From the NCBI GenBank assembly GCA_009840525.1, contig VXNP01000125.1, forward strand, positions 1 through 64,000: a DNA stretch of 64,000 nucleotides, given 5' to 3'. The stretch is from Gammaproteobacteria bacterium. Its GTDB lineage: Bacteria; Gemmatimonadota; Gemmatimonadetes; Longimicrobiales; Gaopeijiaceae. Positions 9,901 to 19,613 of the stretch are shown here, in pieces. Made by a program: the position numbers and the translations under genes. Each line of letters begins with the position of its first letter. Position 1 is the stretch's first letter. The notes beneath the pieces are model-generated. The model had not been told where the DNA came from. It searched no databases and saw nothing but the letters and a program-made list of their open reading frames with translations.

Positions 9901-12900
9901 ATGAGAGTCATCCGGCTACTAACCCTTACTCTGCTGCTCGGGGCCACGTCGTGGTCGTTCGCGGAGGCTCAGGTGCCCGCGAACAACGATGTCGGCGTCC
10001 AGGCGGTGGACCGGGCCGCCAGGTCTCTTGGCGACGCCCTGGGCATCCGCGTGACGGACGCGACCCCCATCGTGGGTTCGCTGACCGGACTGGTGACCGA
10101 CGCCGGCTCCGGTCGTCCGCTGTCCGCGGCCCAGGTGTTCATCGAGGGCACCGGCCTCGGCGGCCTGACCAACGCCTCCGGACGTTATCTCATCATCAAC
10201 GTCCCGGCAGGCACCCACACGCTGCGTGTCGAGCTCATCGGCTACACCGCCGCGTCGCAGGAAGTCACCGTCGCCGACGACCAGGCGACAACGGCCGACT
10301 TCGGGCTGAACGAGGAAGTCATCGACTTCGACGAGATCGTCGTCACGGGCACCGCGGGCCAGGCTCGCCGCCGTGAAGTCGGCAACGCGATCGAGCAGAT
10401 CAACATCGCCGAGGTCGCCGAGCCCGTGAACGATGTCGGAGCCCTGCTCCAGGCCCGCGTCCCGGGCGCCCGCATTCAGTTCGGTTCGGGCAACTCCGGC
10501 TCCGGGGTCGACATCCGCCTGCGCGGGAACGTGAGCACCGCGCTCAGCAACCAGCCGATCATCTACATCGACGGCATGCGTGCCAAGAGCGAGCCTACCT
10601 CCAGCGAGAACGGAGCGGAGGACCCCTACAGCCCCCTCGCCGACATCAACCCGGACGACATCGACCGCATCGAGGTCATCAAGGGCCCTGCGGCAACCAC
10701 TCTGTACGGTACCGAGGCGGCGGCCGGAGTCATCCAGATCTTCACCAAGCAGGGCGGCCAGGGCGCTCCGCAGTGGACCGCGGAAGTGCAGCAGGGATTC
10801 TCCTACTTCCGTCCCTTCGGCACTGACGAAGTGCCCCACATGTTCCTCCACCCGGTCTTCCAGAACGGCCACCGCCAGCGCTACTCCATGCAGGTCCGGG
10901 GCGGCACCGGCGACGTCGGGTATTTCGTGTCGGCCGCCTGGAACGACAATCTCGGAGCGGTGGAGACGGACTCCGAGACGAAGCTGAACCTCCGTGCGAA
11001 CACGACCTTCCGTCCCCACGAGGACGTGCTGATTCAGTTCAACAACACGTTGGCGCGGACGGATCTGACGCAGGCGCAGATGGGGAACTCCGTCACCTCC
11101 ATCATGATGACCGCCATCCGAGGGCCGAGAAGCTACATGCCCGGCTTCTCGAATACCGGGCGCGATTACGAGACGCTTAGTCTCCTGCTGAGCGAGGACT
11201 ACAGGAACCAGATCACGCGAGCGGTCAGCGGGCTTACGGTCAACTACACACCGGGCGCTGACTTCACCCACCGTCTCACGCTCGGCTACGACTACTCCCA
11301 GGACGACCACTTCAACGATCAGCAGCACTGCTGGCTTTGCCCCATCGGTCGCTACGGCGATTTCTCCGATTACATCCAGGGCGGAGAGCAGCGCCGCGGC
11401 ATGTCTCAGAACACAGTGGTCAGCTTCGACTACATCGGGACATGGGGCTTCGAGCTGGCCAGCAACATCCGGAGCACTCTGTCGTTCGGAGCACAGGGCG
11501 TCGAGAACGAGATCGAGAACTCCGAGTACGTGGTTCGCCACTACCCGGGCCCCGGCGAATTCACCCTGCAGACGGGTGCAACCAGGCAGGATGTCGACCA
11601 CAACCGCCTCCGCGTCATCACGGGCGGCTTCTTCATGCAGGACCAGATCGGCATCTCCGACAAGTACTTCCTGACGGTCGGTGCCCGCGTTGACGGAAAC
11701 AGCGCTTTCGGTGAGCAGGTCGGTTTCGCGCTCCTCGGCGATGACTTCCGCTTCGACGTCTACCCGAAGATCAGCGGTTCCTACGTTATCTCCGATGAGG
11801 AGTTCTGGCCCGAAACGCTCGGCCAGGTGAAGCTCCGTGGCGCCTACGGCCTCGCAGGCCGGGCGCCCGGCGCGTTCGACAAGGTGCGCACCTGGAGTCC
11901 CGTCGGGATGGGACCGGGCGGCCAGGCCTACTACCCTTCAAACCGCGGCAACGACGCACTCGGCCCCGAGAGGACCATCGAGTACGAGTTCGGGATGGAC
12001 GGCGCGTGGTTGGACGGACGCTTCAACGCCGAAGTCACGTATTATCACCAGACCACCACCGACGCTCTCTTCCGCGTGGCAAGTCCTGCGAGCGAAGGTG
12101 GCTGGGGCTCCCAGCTCCAGAACGTCGGTGAGTTCGAGAACAAGGGAATCGAAATCCAGACCAACACGACCCTCCTCGACACGCGTTCGCTGCGTTGGGA
12201 CCTCGGATTGGGACTCGCCACCAACCACAGCAAGGTGCTGGATCTCGGCGCTGCGTCGCAGTTTTACGTCGGTGAGTATGGCTGGGTCAGAATGGGCTGC
12301 GGCCCGAACGAGGACGAGGGATGCCCGGTGCCGATCATCTACGGCCAGCGCGTCATGAACCACAACGACCTGGCGGATCCGATCTATTCAGACGGGCGCG
12401 TCAATTACGGTCCGGCTAATCCACCCTACATGTTTACGGGGAGCATGTCCTTCGACCTTCCGGGCGGGTTGAATCTCTCCGCCCGCGGCGAGTACCTGCG
12501 AGGAGGATGGATCTCCAACTACTTCGAGACCGGCGCCACCTGGCGCACCATCTCTCATCCGAAATGCTACGATGCGTACCGCAAGGTGGATCCCAACTGG
12601 ACAAACGGCGGCGAGTACGGAGAGGCCCCGCCTCCCCAGGCGCCCGCAACCCGTCCCGCCGACATGTACGCTTGGGAAGTGGCACAGTGCTTCGGTCTGG
12701 CCACCAACGAGCACGGTGTTTCGGAATCGGACTTCGCCGAGCTGCGCGACGTCACGCTCTCGATTCCGGTCTCGAACCTGCTTCCGTCGCTCACGACCTG
12801 GGCCAGCCGGGCCGACCTCGTCATTTCCGGACGCAACGTCGCGTTCTGGACCCACAAGAACCTGGTGACGGGGCATCCCGAGCAGAACGAGAACTCGATC

Positions 12901-13005
12901 GGCACAACGGAATCGGGTGAGTTCCGGCACGACCTGGTGAAGGGCATTGACGAGACGCTTCCACCGGTCTCCTACTTCACGGTTTCCCTGCGCGCGATCT
13001 TCTAG
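9901..13005 (+). CDS. SusC/RagA-family TonB-linked outer-membrane receptor 1
   Basis: 1034-aa SusC-like receptor. Signal peptide MRVIRLLTLTLLLGATSWSF(A), then a carboxypeptidase-regulatory-like domain (GSLTGLVTDAGSGRPLSAAQ to YTAASQEVTV, about 60-135). The plug domain follows (about 150-285), with IIYIDGMRAKSEP and IDRIEVIKGPAATTLYGTEA. The 22-strand barrel ends in an aromatic C-terminus (FTVSLRAIF). SusC proteins form a lid-and-barrel importer with SusD for oligosaccharides or peptides. The start at 9901 has GAGGAAGGAGAG upstream; the longer frame from 9865 lacks a site. SusD follows after 117 bases, with a hairpin in between. Substrate not predictable. Confidence 0.93.
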   Translation: MRVIRLLTLTLLLGATSWSFAEAQVPANNDVGVQAVDRAARSLGDALGIRVTDATPIVGSLTGLVTDAGSGRPLSAAQVFIEGTGLGGLTNASGRYLIINVPAGTHTLRVELIGYTAASQEVTVADDQATTADFGLNEEVIDFDEIVVTGTAGQARRREVGNAIEQINIAEVAEPVNDVGALLQARVPGARIQFGSGNSGSGVDIRLRGNVSTALSNQPIIYIDGMRAKSEPTSSENGAEDPYSPLADINPDDIDRIEVIKGPAATTLYGTEAAAGVIQIFTKQGGQGAPQWTAEVQQGFSYFRPFGTDEVPHMFLHPVFQNGHRQRYSMQVRGGTGDVGYFVSAAWNDNLGAVETDSETKLNLRANTTFRPHEDVLIQFNNTLARTDLTQAQMGNSVTSIMMTAIRGPRSYMPGFSNTGRDYETLSLLLSEDYRNQITRAVSGLTVNYTPGADFTHRLTLGYDYSQDDHFNDQQHCWLCPIGRYGDFSDYIQGGEQRRGMSQNTVVSFDYIGTWGFELASNIRSTLSFGAQGVENEIENSEYVVRHYPGPGEFTLQTGATRQDVDHNRLRVITGGFFMQDQIGISDKYFLTVGARVDGNSAFGEQVGFALLGDDFRFDVYPKISGSYVISDEEFWPETLGQVKLRGAYGLAGRAPGAFDKVRTWSPVGMGPGGQAYYPSNRGNDALGPERTIEYEFGMDGAWLDGRFNAEVTYYHQTTTDALFRVASPASEGGWGSQLQNVGEFENKGIEIQTNTTLLDTRSLRWDLGLGLATNHSKVLDLGAASQFYVGEYGWVRMGCGPNEDEGCPVPIIYGQRVMNHNDLADPIYSDGRVNYGPANPPYMFTGSMSFDLPGGLNLSARGEYLRGGWISNYFETGATWRTISHPKCYDAYRKVDPNWTNGGEYGEAPPPQAPATRPADMYAWEVAQCFGLATNEHGVSESDFAELRDVTLSIPVSNLLPSLTTWASRADLVISGRNVAFWTHKNLVTGHPEQNENSIGTTESGEFRHDLVKGIDETLPPVSYFTVSLRAIF

Positions 13006-13023
13006 AACGCGTTCCAGCGGCGT

Positions 13024-13056
13024 CCGGGCTCTCCGCTTCGGCGGTTGCGAGCCCGG
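13024..13056 (+). promoter_or_regulatory. intercistronic hairpin between SusC and SusD
   Basis: Perfect 8-bp stem CCGGGCTC (13024-13031) / GAGCCCGG (13049-13056), with an inner CCGC-TTCG-GCGG UUCG-type hairpin. It sits in the 117-base gap between the two genes and has no T run. It could stabilise the upstream message or set the SusC:SusD ratio; that is inference. Confidence 0.4.
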
Positions 13057-13122
13057 CGCCGCGGGAAGGCGGATGCGCAAGGAAGGAAGCAAGATTCCGG
13101 AATCAAGGAGGAGTATACGACG

Positions 13123-14769
13123 ATGAATGCGAAACTATTCATGAAGAGAATCATGGCGACTGGCGCGCTCGCCGGTGTCCTTTCTCTCGCCGCGTGCGAC
13201 CTGGCGGTCACGAACCCCGGTCCGGTGCAGGACGCGACACTCAACCTCGAAGGCGCGTACCAGGGGATTGTGAACGGCGCGATTCGGAGTGTCCAGGAGG
13301 GATTCGACCAGTACGCGCTCCTGGGTGGGTCCATCGTGCACGATCTCATGCCGAGCGGGCACACCGGCGCCGCGGGCGTGCAGGTGGTCGAGGAAATCGC
13401 CGTCCTTACCGCCGAGAACAATGGAGCCGCCGGTGACTGGGGATCCCTCCACCGAGGTCGATGGATCGCCGAGGAGGCGATTCGCCGATTCACGGATCCC
13501 GAGGCCGAGACCCCCGGGTCACCCAGTTTGATCGCCCAGGCGCACTTCTGGGCCGGTGCCGCGACAAGATACCTGGGCGAGAATGCCTGCACGTTCGTTG
13601 TTGATGGTAGTGCGCCGGAGCCCAAGCTGGCGCATTTCGACTACGCGATCAACCACTTCGATCAAGCGGTCTCGATCGGTGGCTCCGCCGGCGAGAGCAC
13701 GCTCGTGACTGCGGCCGTCGGCATGCGGGCAGCGGCGAAGTTGTTCAAGGGCGACTATAGCGGCGCCGCCGCCGATGCGAACCAGGTGCCGTTTGAGTTC
13801 GTCTTCCGGACGAACTACACGGGGTTCGGGGGCGAGTACTACGTGCTGTACGGTCACGTCCTGTCCGAGGGCTTCCAATCCCTCTCGTATTGGGGCACTC
13901 CGGCCGGCGAACACTTCCTGCAGACGGGCGATTCGCGGGTTGCGTTCGGTTACGACAACGGGTCCCGGGAGGTCCGAGAGGGTTTGAGCCACTCCGACCG
14001 GGCCCAGAATCACCCGGCTCGCCCCACCTGGACGGCTCTGGTCCCCATGTTCTATCCCCTCAAGGGGATCGCGCCGCGTGACCCGGCTCGCGAGTTTCTC
14101 TTCTTCGAGCCCGACCGTGCCCAGCAGCGAGAGACATTGCAGCTCGATCTGGTCGACGGCCGCGAAATGGAACTGATCAAAGCCGAAGTCGAGCTGCGCA
14201 ACGGAAACTGGCAGGCCGCCATGGCGCTCATCAACAACGTGCGCACGACTTCGCCGGTCTATCCGATCGACATGACCGACCCGAACAAGTTCGACCTCAA
14301 GCTGCATCCGGCGGAGCAGACGGACTGGGACGCCAACCCGGATATGGCCGCCTACTTCAATCAATTCGACTACGAGCTGAAGGACTTCACCGAAGGCGCG
14401 ATGATGGAGCCGATGGGCAACATGATGCTGGGTGACCGCATGATGAAGGCTGTCGAAGCCAGCAGCATGGAAGAGGCGTGGACCGCGCTCAAGTTCGAGC
14501 GGCTCATCGAGCTGACGCTGGAAGGCCGCCGTCTTGGCGATCGTTGGCGCTGGCGGAGCAACTCCGAGCCCGTGGCGCCCTCATCGGGGCCCGGAGGCGA
14601 AAACACGCCGGGCACCTATAACCGGTTGGAGTTCATTCCACCGTCGCATGCGGCGCGGTACAACGTGCCGACCGACCCGCTGAACCTGTGCTTCCCGCTT
14701 CCTGTGTCGGAGAACGACACCAACCAGAACGTTCCCGAGGACTACAGGGACTGGGTACCCAGGCCGTAG
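13123..14769 (+). CDS. SusD/RagB-family outer-membrane lipoprotein 1
   Basis: 548-aa SusD-like substrate-binding lipoprotein and partner of the SusC at 9901. The leader ends LSLAAC, a lipobox, followed by DLAVTNPGPVQDA, typical of this family. TPR-like helical repeats fill the middle. The C-terminal signature AWTALKFERLIELTLEGRRL(GDRWRW) is the usual SusD motif around residue 470. A strong AAGGAGGAG ribosome site lies about 8 bases before the ATG at 13123. A terminator hairpin follows 32 bases after the stop. The paralogue at 51960 is shorter (456 aa) and divergent. Confidence 0.92.
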   Translation: MNAKLFMKRIMATGALAGVLSLAACDLAVTNPGPVQDATLNLEGAYQGIVNGAIRSVQEGFDQYALLGGSIVHDLMPSGHTGAAGVQVVEEIAVLTAENNGAAGDWGSLHRGRWIAEEAIRRFTDPEAETPGSPSLIAQAHFWAGAATRYLGENACTFVVDGSAPEPKLAHFDYAINHFDQAVSIGGSAGESTLVTAAVGMRAAAKLFKGDYSGAAADANQVPFEFVFRTNYTGFGGEYYVLYGHVLSEGFQSLSYWGTPAGEHFLQTGDSRVAFGYDNGSREVREGLSHSDRAQNHPARPTWTALVPMFYPLKGIAPRDPAREFLFFEPDRAQQRETLQLDLVDGREMELIKAEVELRNGNWQAAMALINNVRTTSPVYPIDMTDPNKFDLKLHPAEQTDWDANPDMAAYFNQFDYELKDFTEGAMMEPMGNMMLGDRMMKAVEASSMEEAWTALKFERLIELTLEGRRLGDRWRWRSNSEPVAPSSGPGGENTPGTYNRLEFIPPSHAARYNVPTDPLNLCFPLPVSENDTNQNVPEDYRDWVPRP

Positions 14770-14801
14770 GCTGAGCAGACGCCGCTCTTCGGCGCAAAAC
14801 C

Positions 14802-14844
14802 AACCGGGGGAGGGTGTTTCGGCACCCTCTCCCGGTTGTTTGTT
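14802..14844 (+). terminator. rho-independent-like terminator after SusD 1
   Basis: Stem AACCGGGGGAGGGTG (14802-14816) pairs with CACCCTCTCCCGGTT (14823-14837) with one mismatch, loop TTTCGG, followed by the T-rich GTTTGTT. It closes the lipoprotein-SusC-SusD unit. Confidence 0.75.
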
Positions 14845-15021
14845 ACCAGCCTCAAGCCTGACACCGTCCTGGAAACGAACCGCCGGTTCTCAGGGTATTC
14901 CATGAACCTCGGGGTCGTCCCGGTTTACTGCCCCCACGGTCGTGATGTTGGTCAGCCGTAGTTGGTGTCGACCTCGCCGGAGCGACGCCCGCATCCGGCA
15001 GGTTTCGCGAAGGAGAACCCG

Positions 15022-15750
15022 ATGAACCGTCTGTCGATTCCGTTTTCTTCGGCAGCGATCGCGCTGCTGGCCGCTGCATCGCCGGTGCTGGGCCAGGAGG
15101 GCGGCTCCATCGTGGGCGAGGTGGTGGACAACGTCACGATGAAGCCCGTCATGGGCGCCACCGTCACGGTGGTGAGCCACGAGCTCACCGGTGTCACCAA
15201 CGAGGACGGTCATTTCTCCCTGCGCGACGTGCCGCCCGGCAACATCTCCGTCAGGGTCGAACAGCTCGGCTATATCGCCATCGTGGGCGAAGTGGAGGTC
15301 CGCGCGAACGACGTGACCTTCGTACAGTTTCCGCTTTCTCCCATGGCCTTCCTGCTGGACGAACTGCGCGTCGTCGCAGACCGGCCCGAAGAGGAGGTGC
15401 AGGACGGCGGGATTTTCACGGAGATCATTCCCGACGACTCGGATTCAGCGCGCAATGCCCTGGAGTTGCTCACCGCCCGGGTCCCCTCGCTTTCGGTACG
15501 CACGGATGCAATGGGCGGCGCTACGCGCAGCGAGATACGCATCCGCGGTAACGCTTCCGTCTCGCAGAGTAACATGCCTTCGATCTACATCGACGGCGCG
15601 AGAGCGGATATCGTGTACCTGGAGGACCTCTCCGCGACCGAGGTACGCAGGATTCGCGTGTTGCGCGGCCCCTCCGCCGCGTCGCTCTACCCCGACGCGG
15701 CCAACGGCGTCATCCTGGTCGAGACGTGGCGGTCCCGCGGTGGAGCCTGA
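15022..15750 (+). CDS. barrel-less TonB plug-domain protein with carboxypeptidase-regulatory domain
   Basis: 242-aa exported protein. Signal peptide MNRLSIPFSSAAIALLAAASP, a carboxypeptidase-regulatory-like domain (about 24-105: GSIVGEVVDNVTMKPVMGAT, RVEQLGYIAIVGE), then a plug domain (about 115-238) with SIYIDGARADIVYLEDLSA and VRRIRVLRGPSAASLYPDAA. It stops right after the plug (VILVETWRSRGGA) with no beta barrel. A full TonB receptor would continue for 500 or more residues. No barrel-coding sequence follows before the convergent gene at 15802, so this is not a simple frameshift. AAGGAG lies before the ATG at 15022. Two other plug-only proteins occur in the window (25827, 62078). Confidence 0.8.
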   Translation: MNRLSIPFSSAAIALLAAASPVLGQEGGSIVGEVVDNVTMKPVMGATVTVVSHELTGVTNEDGHFSLRDVPPGNISVRVEQLGYIAIVGEVEVRANDVTFVQFPLSPMAFLLDELRVVADRPEEEVQDGGIFTEIIPDDSDSARNALELLTARVPSLSVRTDAMGGATRSEIRIRGNASVSQSNMPSIYIDGARADIVYLEDLSATEVRRIRVLRGPSAASLYPDAANGVILVETWRSRGGA

Positions 15751-15801
15751 TAGGGGATTCCTGAAGCGATCCACGCCCGACCAACTGCGCGACCGCGTGG
15801 C

Positions 15802-16197
15802 TCAGTCCTGGCCCCCGCCGGTCAGGAGCCCCTTGATGAACGCCACGTCCTCGCCGGTCTTGGCGACCCTGGCCTCCAGGAGGTCGATGCGCGCGCCGTG
15901 GGCGTCGATTTTCGCATCTATGTGCCCCTTGAACGCGGCGAGATCCTCCCGGAGACCTGCGATCGCCTCTCGGTTCCCGGCGATCCTCTCTCGGTTCCCG
16001 GCGATCCCCTCTCGGTTCTCCGCGATCTCGGCACCCAACTCCTTGCGGACCGTTTGGATTTCGGTGCGGATGCCGGCGTGGGCCTCGCGGTTCTCCTTCC
16101 GCATGGCGCTCGACACGCGCCACCCGAAGGCCATCGCAGTGACCACGGCCGCCAGGACCGTGCCCATCGCCATGTAGAGCTGCCACATCTCGTCCAT
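15802..16197 (-). CDS. small membrane-anchored coiled-coil protein
   Basis: 131-aa protein with one N-terminal transmembrane helix (about residues 4-27, LYMAMGTVLAAVVTAMAFGW) and a long charged coiled coil (about 33-120). The coil includes three near-identical 7-residue units of the type REGIAGN/RERIAGN/REAIAGL, encoded by a 21-bp tandem repeat. It resembles small DUF1640/XhlA-like or periplasmic coiled-coil anchors. The ATG at 16197 follows AGAGAGAAGG; the upstream extension of the frame is Arg/Pro/His-rich and unlikely to be coding. Convergent with the plug-only gene. Function unknown. Confidence 0.7.
   Translation of the reverse strand: MDEMWQLYMAMGTVLAAVVTAMAFGWRVSSAMRKENREAHAGIRTEIQTVRKELGAEIAENREGIAGNRERIAGNREAIAGLREDLAAFKGHIDAKIDAHGARIDLLEARVAKTGEDVAFIKGLLTGGGQD
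15959..16021. repeat. 3 x 21-bp in-frame tandem repeat in coiled-coil gene
   Basis: Units 15959-15979, 15980-16000 and 16001-16021 share GCGATC..CTCTCGGTT. Each encodes seven residues (two heptad turns' worth of positions) of the coiled coil. The copy number may vary between strains. Confidence 0.75.
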
Positions 16198-16379
16198 CGT
16201 CCTTCTCTCTTGCTCGGCTCGCGGTTGCGGGAGATGAAGGGTCGCGCGGGAGCCTGGGCGATGGAATGACGGGTTGGGACCTTGGGCGCGCCGCGCCGGG
16301 CGCGGCCCGTGATGGACGGTTGGCTCGTGGTCCGCAGGAGTGTTCGCGCCGTACCCGGCAGTTGGGACGACGGTTCCGC

Positions 16380-19300
16380 TCACCCGTCGGAAATCAGCGG
16401 TGACAGGTTGCTCGCCAGCAGGCGCCGGTTGAAGTCCGCGATCTCCCCCTCGAACAGCTCGTTCACCTGAGTTCGGTACTCCAACACCTCCGCATTCAGC
16501 AGCCGCTGGACTTCACCCGCCTGATCCGTCGGGGAGAAGTCACCGTTCATGATGGCCCCGGCCAGGTAGCGCAGTTCCTCGGCCAGCTTGGGCGCCCAGC
16601 GCACACCGTCCTGCCCCGTGCCCGTGGTGATCAGGCGCACCAGTTCGTCCTCGACCGCGATGAGGTTCTCGTCCAGCTCGGCCGCCGCGGCGAGGATCTC
16701 GTCCGCCCCGCCCCGGTCCTCCAGCACGGCCTGGAGGTCGTAGAGCTGGCGCCGCACCCACTCGATGCGGTTCACCATCGACGTCACCTCGGCGTAGTCG
16801 GCGCGGATGTCCGAGAACATCGCCAACTGCGCCCGGATGTCCGCCTCGGTCCCGCTGGAATTGGGGTCCTTGTGCACGCGCAGCTCCTGCGACTGGCTCG
16901 GCTGCCCATCCACGTCGAGGGTCACAGTGTAGGTGCCGGGCGGCACGAGCATCGAGAGCCCCTGTCCGCCGGAGCGCGTCCGGTCGTCGCCCAGCTCGAC
17001 CCAGTCGGCGTAGAGCGGTTTTGTCCGGAACAGGATCTCAGGTGACGGTTCGTCACGCAGATCCCACCACACCCGGTTGATCCCCGCCTCCCGCGGACCC
17101 TCGAGCGAACGCACCGGGTTCCCGGCCGCATCGGCGATGTGGATCATCGCCCCGCCCGCGCTGCCGTCGCCCAGCCAGTAGTTGATCGAAGCGCCGTAGG
17201 GTGGGTTGTCGCCATCGGACTGGTCGTTAGGCATGGAGCGCGCGGCCGTGATGGCGCGGAAGCGGTAGGCATCGCGCGGGGCGAACAAGTGCGCTGCCGA
17301 CCCCGCGACCTCGGCGCTCAACTGTTGCAGAGGCGTGATGTCGTCCAGGATCCAGAAGCCACGCCCGTAGGTCCCCACCACCAGGTCGTTGAAGTGCTTC
17401 TGCACCTCGATCCCGTACATTGGCGACACCGGCATGTTGTTCATCAGCGGCTGCCAGTTATCCCCGTCGTCGAACGAGACGTAGAGGACATTCTCGGTGC
17501 CCAGATACAGGAGCCCCGGGCGCACCGGGTCCTCGTGGATGTCGCGCGTGTAGCTGAGCGGACTGTCGGCGATCCCCTCGACGATCTTTTCGAAGCTCTC
17601 GCCGTAGTCGCCGGTGCGGTATACGTGGGGCTCGAAGTTGCCCTGCTGGTGGTGCTCGATCGCGAAATAGGCCTTCCCGGCCTCGTACGCTGACGCGTGA
17701 ATCCCGCGCACGACGCCGTCAGGCGGCAGGTCGGGGATGTTGCCGGTCACGTCGTTCCAGGTTCCGCCCCCGTCCCGCGTGACGTGCACGAGCCCGTCGT
17801 TGGACCCGGCCCACATCACGTTCGCGTCGAGGGGGGACTCGGCGAAGGCGTAGATCACGCAGCAGAACTCCACCCCGATGTTGTCCGGCGTGAGCCCGCC
17901 GGAGATCCCCATGCGCGACTCGTCGTTGGTGGTCAGGTCGGGGCTGATGATCTCCCAGCCCTGGCCGCCGTTGGTGGTCCGGTGCACGTGCTGGCTGGTG
18001 ACGAAGATGGTGTTGCGGTCGTGAGCGGAGACATGCAGGGGAAAGGTCCACTGGAAGCGGAAGCGCACCCCGCTGGCCGGATGGCCGCTGGCCAGTTCGG
18101 GCCACACCTCGACATCCCGGAACTGGCGGTTGCGGGCGTCCCAGCGCACCACCACACCGCCCCGCGCACCCGATCCCGACGCGCTCGACCACACGATGTT
18201 CGGATCCTCGGGATCCGGGGTCGCAAACCCGCTCTCACCCCCGCCCACGGTGACCCACTCCGACCGCGAAATCGGCCCGCCGATGCCGCCGAAGCCACCG
18301 GTGCGGCTGTTGCTGGGCCCGCGGAAAGAGGGCCCGTCCTGGCGGTTGCCGAGCACGTTGTAGGGAATCGCGTTGTCCACCGTCACATGGTACATCTGCC
18401 CGATGGGCAACTCCGTGGCGTGCCACGACATGCCCCGGTTCATGGAGACCGACACGTTCTGGTCGTTGCCGACGATCATGCGGTCCCCGTTCAGCGGATC
18501 GATCCACATGTCGTGGTAGTCGCCCCCGGGTCTCTGCCGGCCCTGGTGGTTGACGTAGGTCGCGCCCCCGTCCAGGGAGCGGGACAGTCCCGAGGTCTGG
18601 AAGTAGACTTCATCCGGGTCGTCGGGGCTGACGAAGCAGTTGTTGTAGTACGCAGTGCGCCCGCCCAGATCGCGGGAGTGGTTCATCAGCTCCCACGTGG
18701 AGCCCCCGTCGAGCGAACGCCAGAACTCCCCGCTCTCGGTCTCGCGCCCGTGCCAGGGCACCCCGTCGCCGGTCTCGATCAGCGCGTATACCCGGTTGGG
18801 ATCGGCCGGGGTCAGACAGAGGTCGGTCTTCCCCACCGGCAGCAGCGGCAGCCCGTTGCCCTCGAGCTTCCTCCACGTGTCGCCGCCGTCCTCCGAAAGG
18901 TAGATGCCGCTGCCCTCTCCCCCGCTCTCCCGTCCCCAGGTGTGCACCTCCACGGTCCACATCCCGGCGAACAGCCGGCGCGGGTTGGAGGGATCCATTT
19001 CGATGCTCGAAGCCCCCGTGTTCTCGTCCACGAAGAGCACGTGCTCCCAGCTCTCGCCGCCGTCCGTGGTGCGGAAAACGCCGCGCGCCTGCTGCGGCCC
19101 GTGGGCGTGGCCCAGCGCACCCACGTATACGATGCCCGGATCGTGGGGATGGACGACGATGCGCGACATGCGCGTCGGCCCTCCCTCGCCGAGCCCCATG
19201 TGGCGCCAGGTCCTGCCGGCGTCGGTGGACTTGTAGACGCCGGTGCCGAGCGAGACGTTGGAGCGAATGTGGGGCTCACCCGTCCCGGCCCACACGATCG

Positions 19301-19613
19301 ACGGATCCGAGGGCGCCACCGCCAGCGCGCCTACCGAATGATCCGTCAGGTCATCGAAGACGGGCTCCCAGAACTCGCCGCCGTCGCTGGTCTTCCAGAT
19401 CCCGCCGGAGGCGGCCCCCGCGTAGTAGGTCAGTGGATCTCCGGCAACTCCGGCCACCGCCGCGAGGCGGTTGCCGACCGGTCCGATGTGTCGGTAGCGA
19501 AGCTGCTGGTAGGCCTCCGGGGCGATCTGCTGCGCCCCGCTCGCGCTCGCGAGAGCGAGGATCGCCGCTACCAGGGGAAGCAAGCGCCATGTGGTTCTCA
19601 GGACCGTGTTCAT
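16380..19613 (-). CDS. sortilin/VPS10-like BNR-repeat exoprotein
   Basis: 1077-aa secreted protein. Signal peptide MNTVLRTTWRLLPLVAAILA(LASASGAQ), then many Asp-box (BNR) units, for example KTSDGGEFW, KSTDAGRTW, RTTDGGESW, LSEDGGDTW and RSLDGGSTW, which form beta-propeller blades over about residues 40-700. The C-terminal third has an Ig/fibronectin-like stretch and a helical segment. It matches the bacterial glycosyl-hydrolase/VPS10-sortilin-like exoprotein family common in Gemmatimonadota and Acidobacteriota; hydrolase activity is not established. The start at 19613 is chosen because GAGGAG lies 6 bases upstream, whereas at 19619 it would abut the ATG. Divergent from cassette 2. Confidence 0.85.
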   Translation of the reverse strand: MNTVLRTTWRLLPLVAAILALASASGAQQIAPEAYQQLRYRHIGPVGNRLAAVAGVAGDPLTYYAGAASGGIWKTSDGGEFWEPVFDDLTDHSVGALAVAPSDPSIVWAGTGEPHIRSNVSLGTGVYKSTDAGRTWRHMGLGEGGPTRMSRIVVHPHDPGIVYVGALGHAHGPQQARGVFRTTDGGESWEHVLFVDENTGASSIEMDPSNPRRLFAGMWTVEVHTWGRESGGEGSGIYLSEDGGDTWRKLEGNGLPLLPVGKTDLCLTPADPNRVYALIETGDGVPWHGRETESGEFWRSLDGGSTWELMNHSRDLGGRTAYYNNCFVSPDDPDEVYFQTSGLSRSLDGGATYVNHQGRQRPGGDYHDMWIDPLNGDRMIVGNDQNVSVSMNRGMSWHATELPIGQMYHVTVDNAIPYNVLGNRQDGPSFRGPSNSRTGGFGGIGGPISRSEWVTVGGGESGFATPDPEDPNIVWSSASGSGARGGVVVRWDARNRQFRDVEVWPELASGHPASGVRFRFQWTFPLHVSAHDRNTIFVTSQHVHRTTNGGQGWEIISPDLTTNDESRMGISGGLTPDNIGVEFCCVIYAFAESPLDANVMWAGSNDGLVHVTRDGGGTWNDVTGNIPDLPPDGVVRGIHASAYEAGKAYFAIEHHQQGNFEPHVYRTGDYGESFEKIVEGIADSPLSYTRDIHEDPVRPGLLYLGTENVLYVSFDDGDNWQPLMNNMPVSPMYGIEVQKHFNDLVVGTYGRGFWILDDITPLQQLSAEVAGSAAHLFAPRDAYRFRAITAARSMPNDQSDGDNPPYGASINYWLGDGSAGGAMIHIADAAGNPVRSLEGPREAGINRVWWDLRDEPSPEILFRTKPLYADWVELGDDRTRSGGQGLSMLVPPGTYTVTLDVDGQPSQSQELRVHKDPNSSGTEADIRAQLAMFSDIRADYAEVTSMVNRIEWVRRQLYDLQAVLEDRGGADEILAAAAELDENLIAVEDELVRLITTGTGQDGVRWAPKLAEELRYLAGAIMNGDFSPTDQAGEVQRLLNAEVLEYRTQVNELFEGEIADFNRRLLASNLSPLISDG

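Noticed and set aside
15959-16021. Possible CRISPR-like repeat
   Set aside because: The units are contiguous with no spacers and lie in a coding frame.
16380-19613. Sialidase call from Asp boxes
   Set aside because: Asp boxes are shared by sortilin-like propellers; the Arg triad and catalytic residues of sialidases were not recognised.
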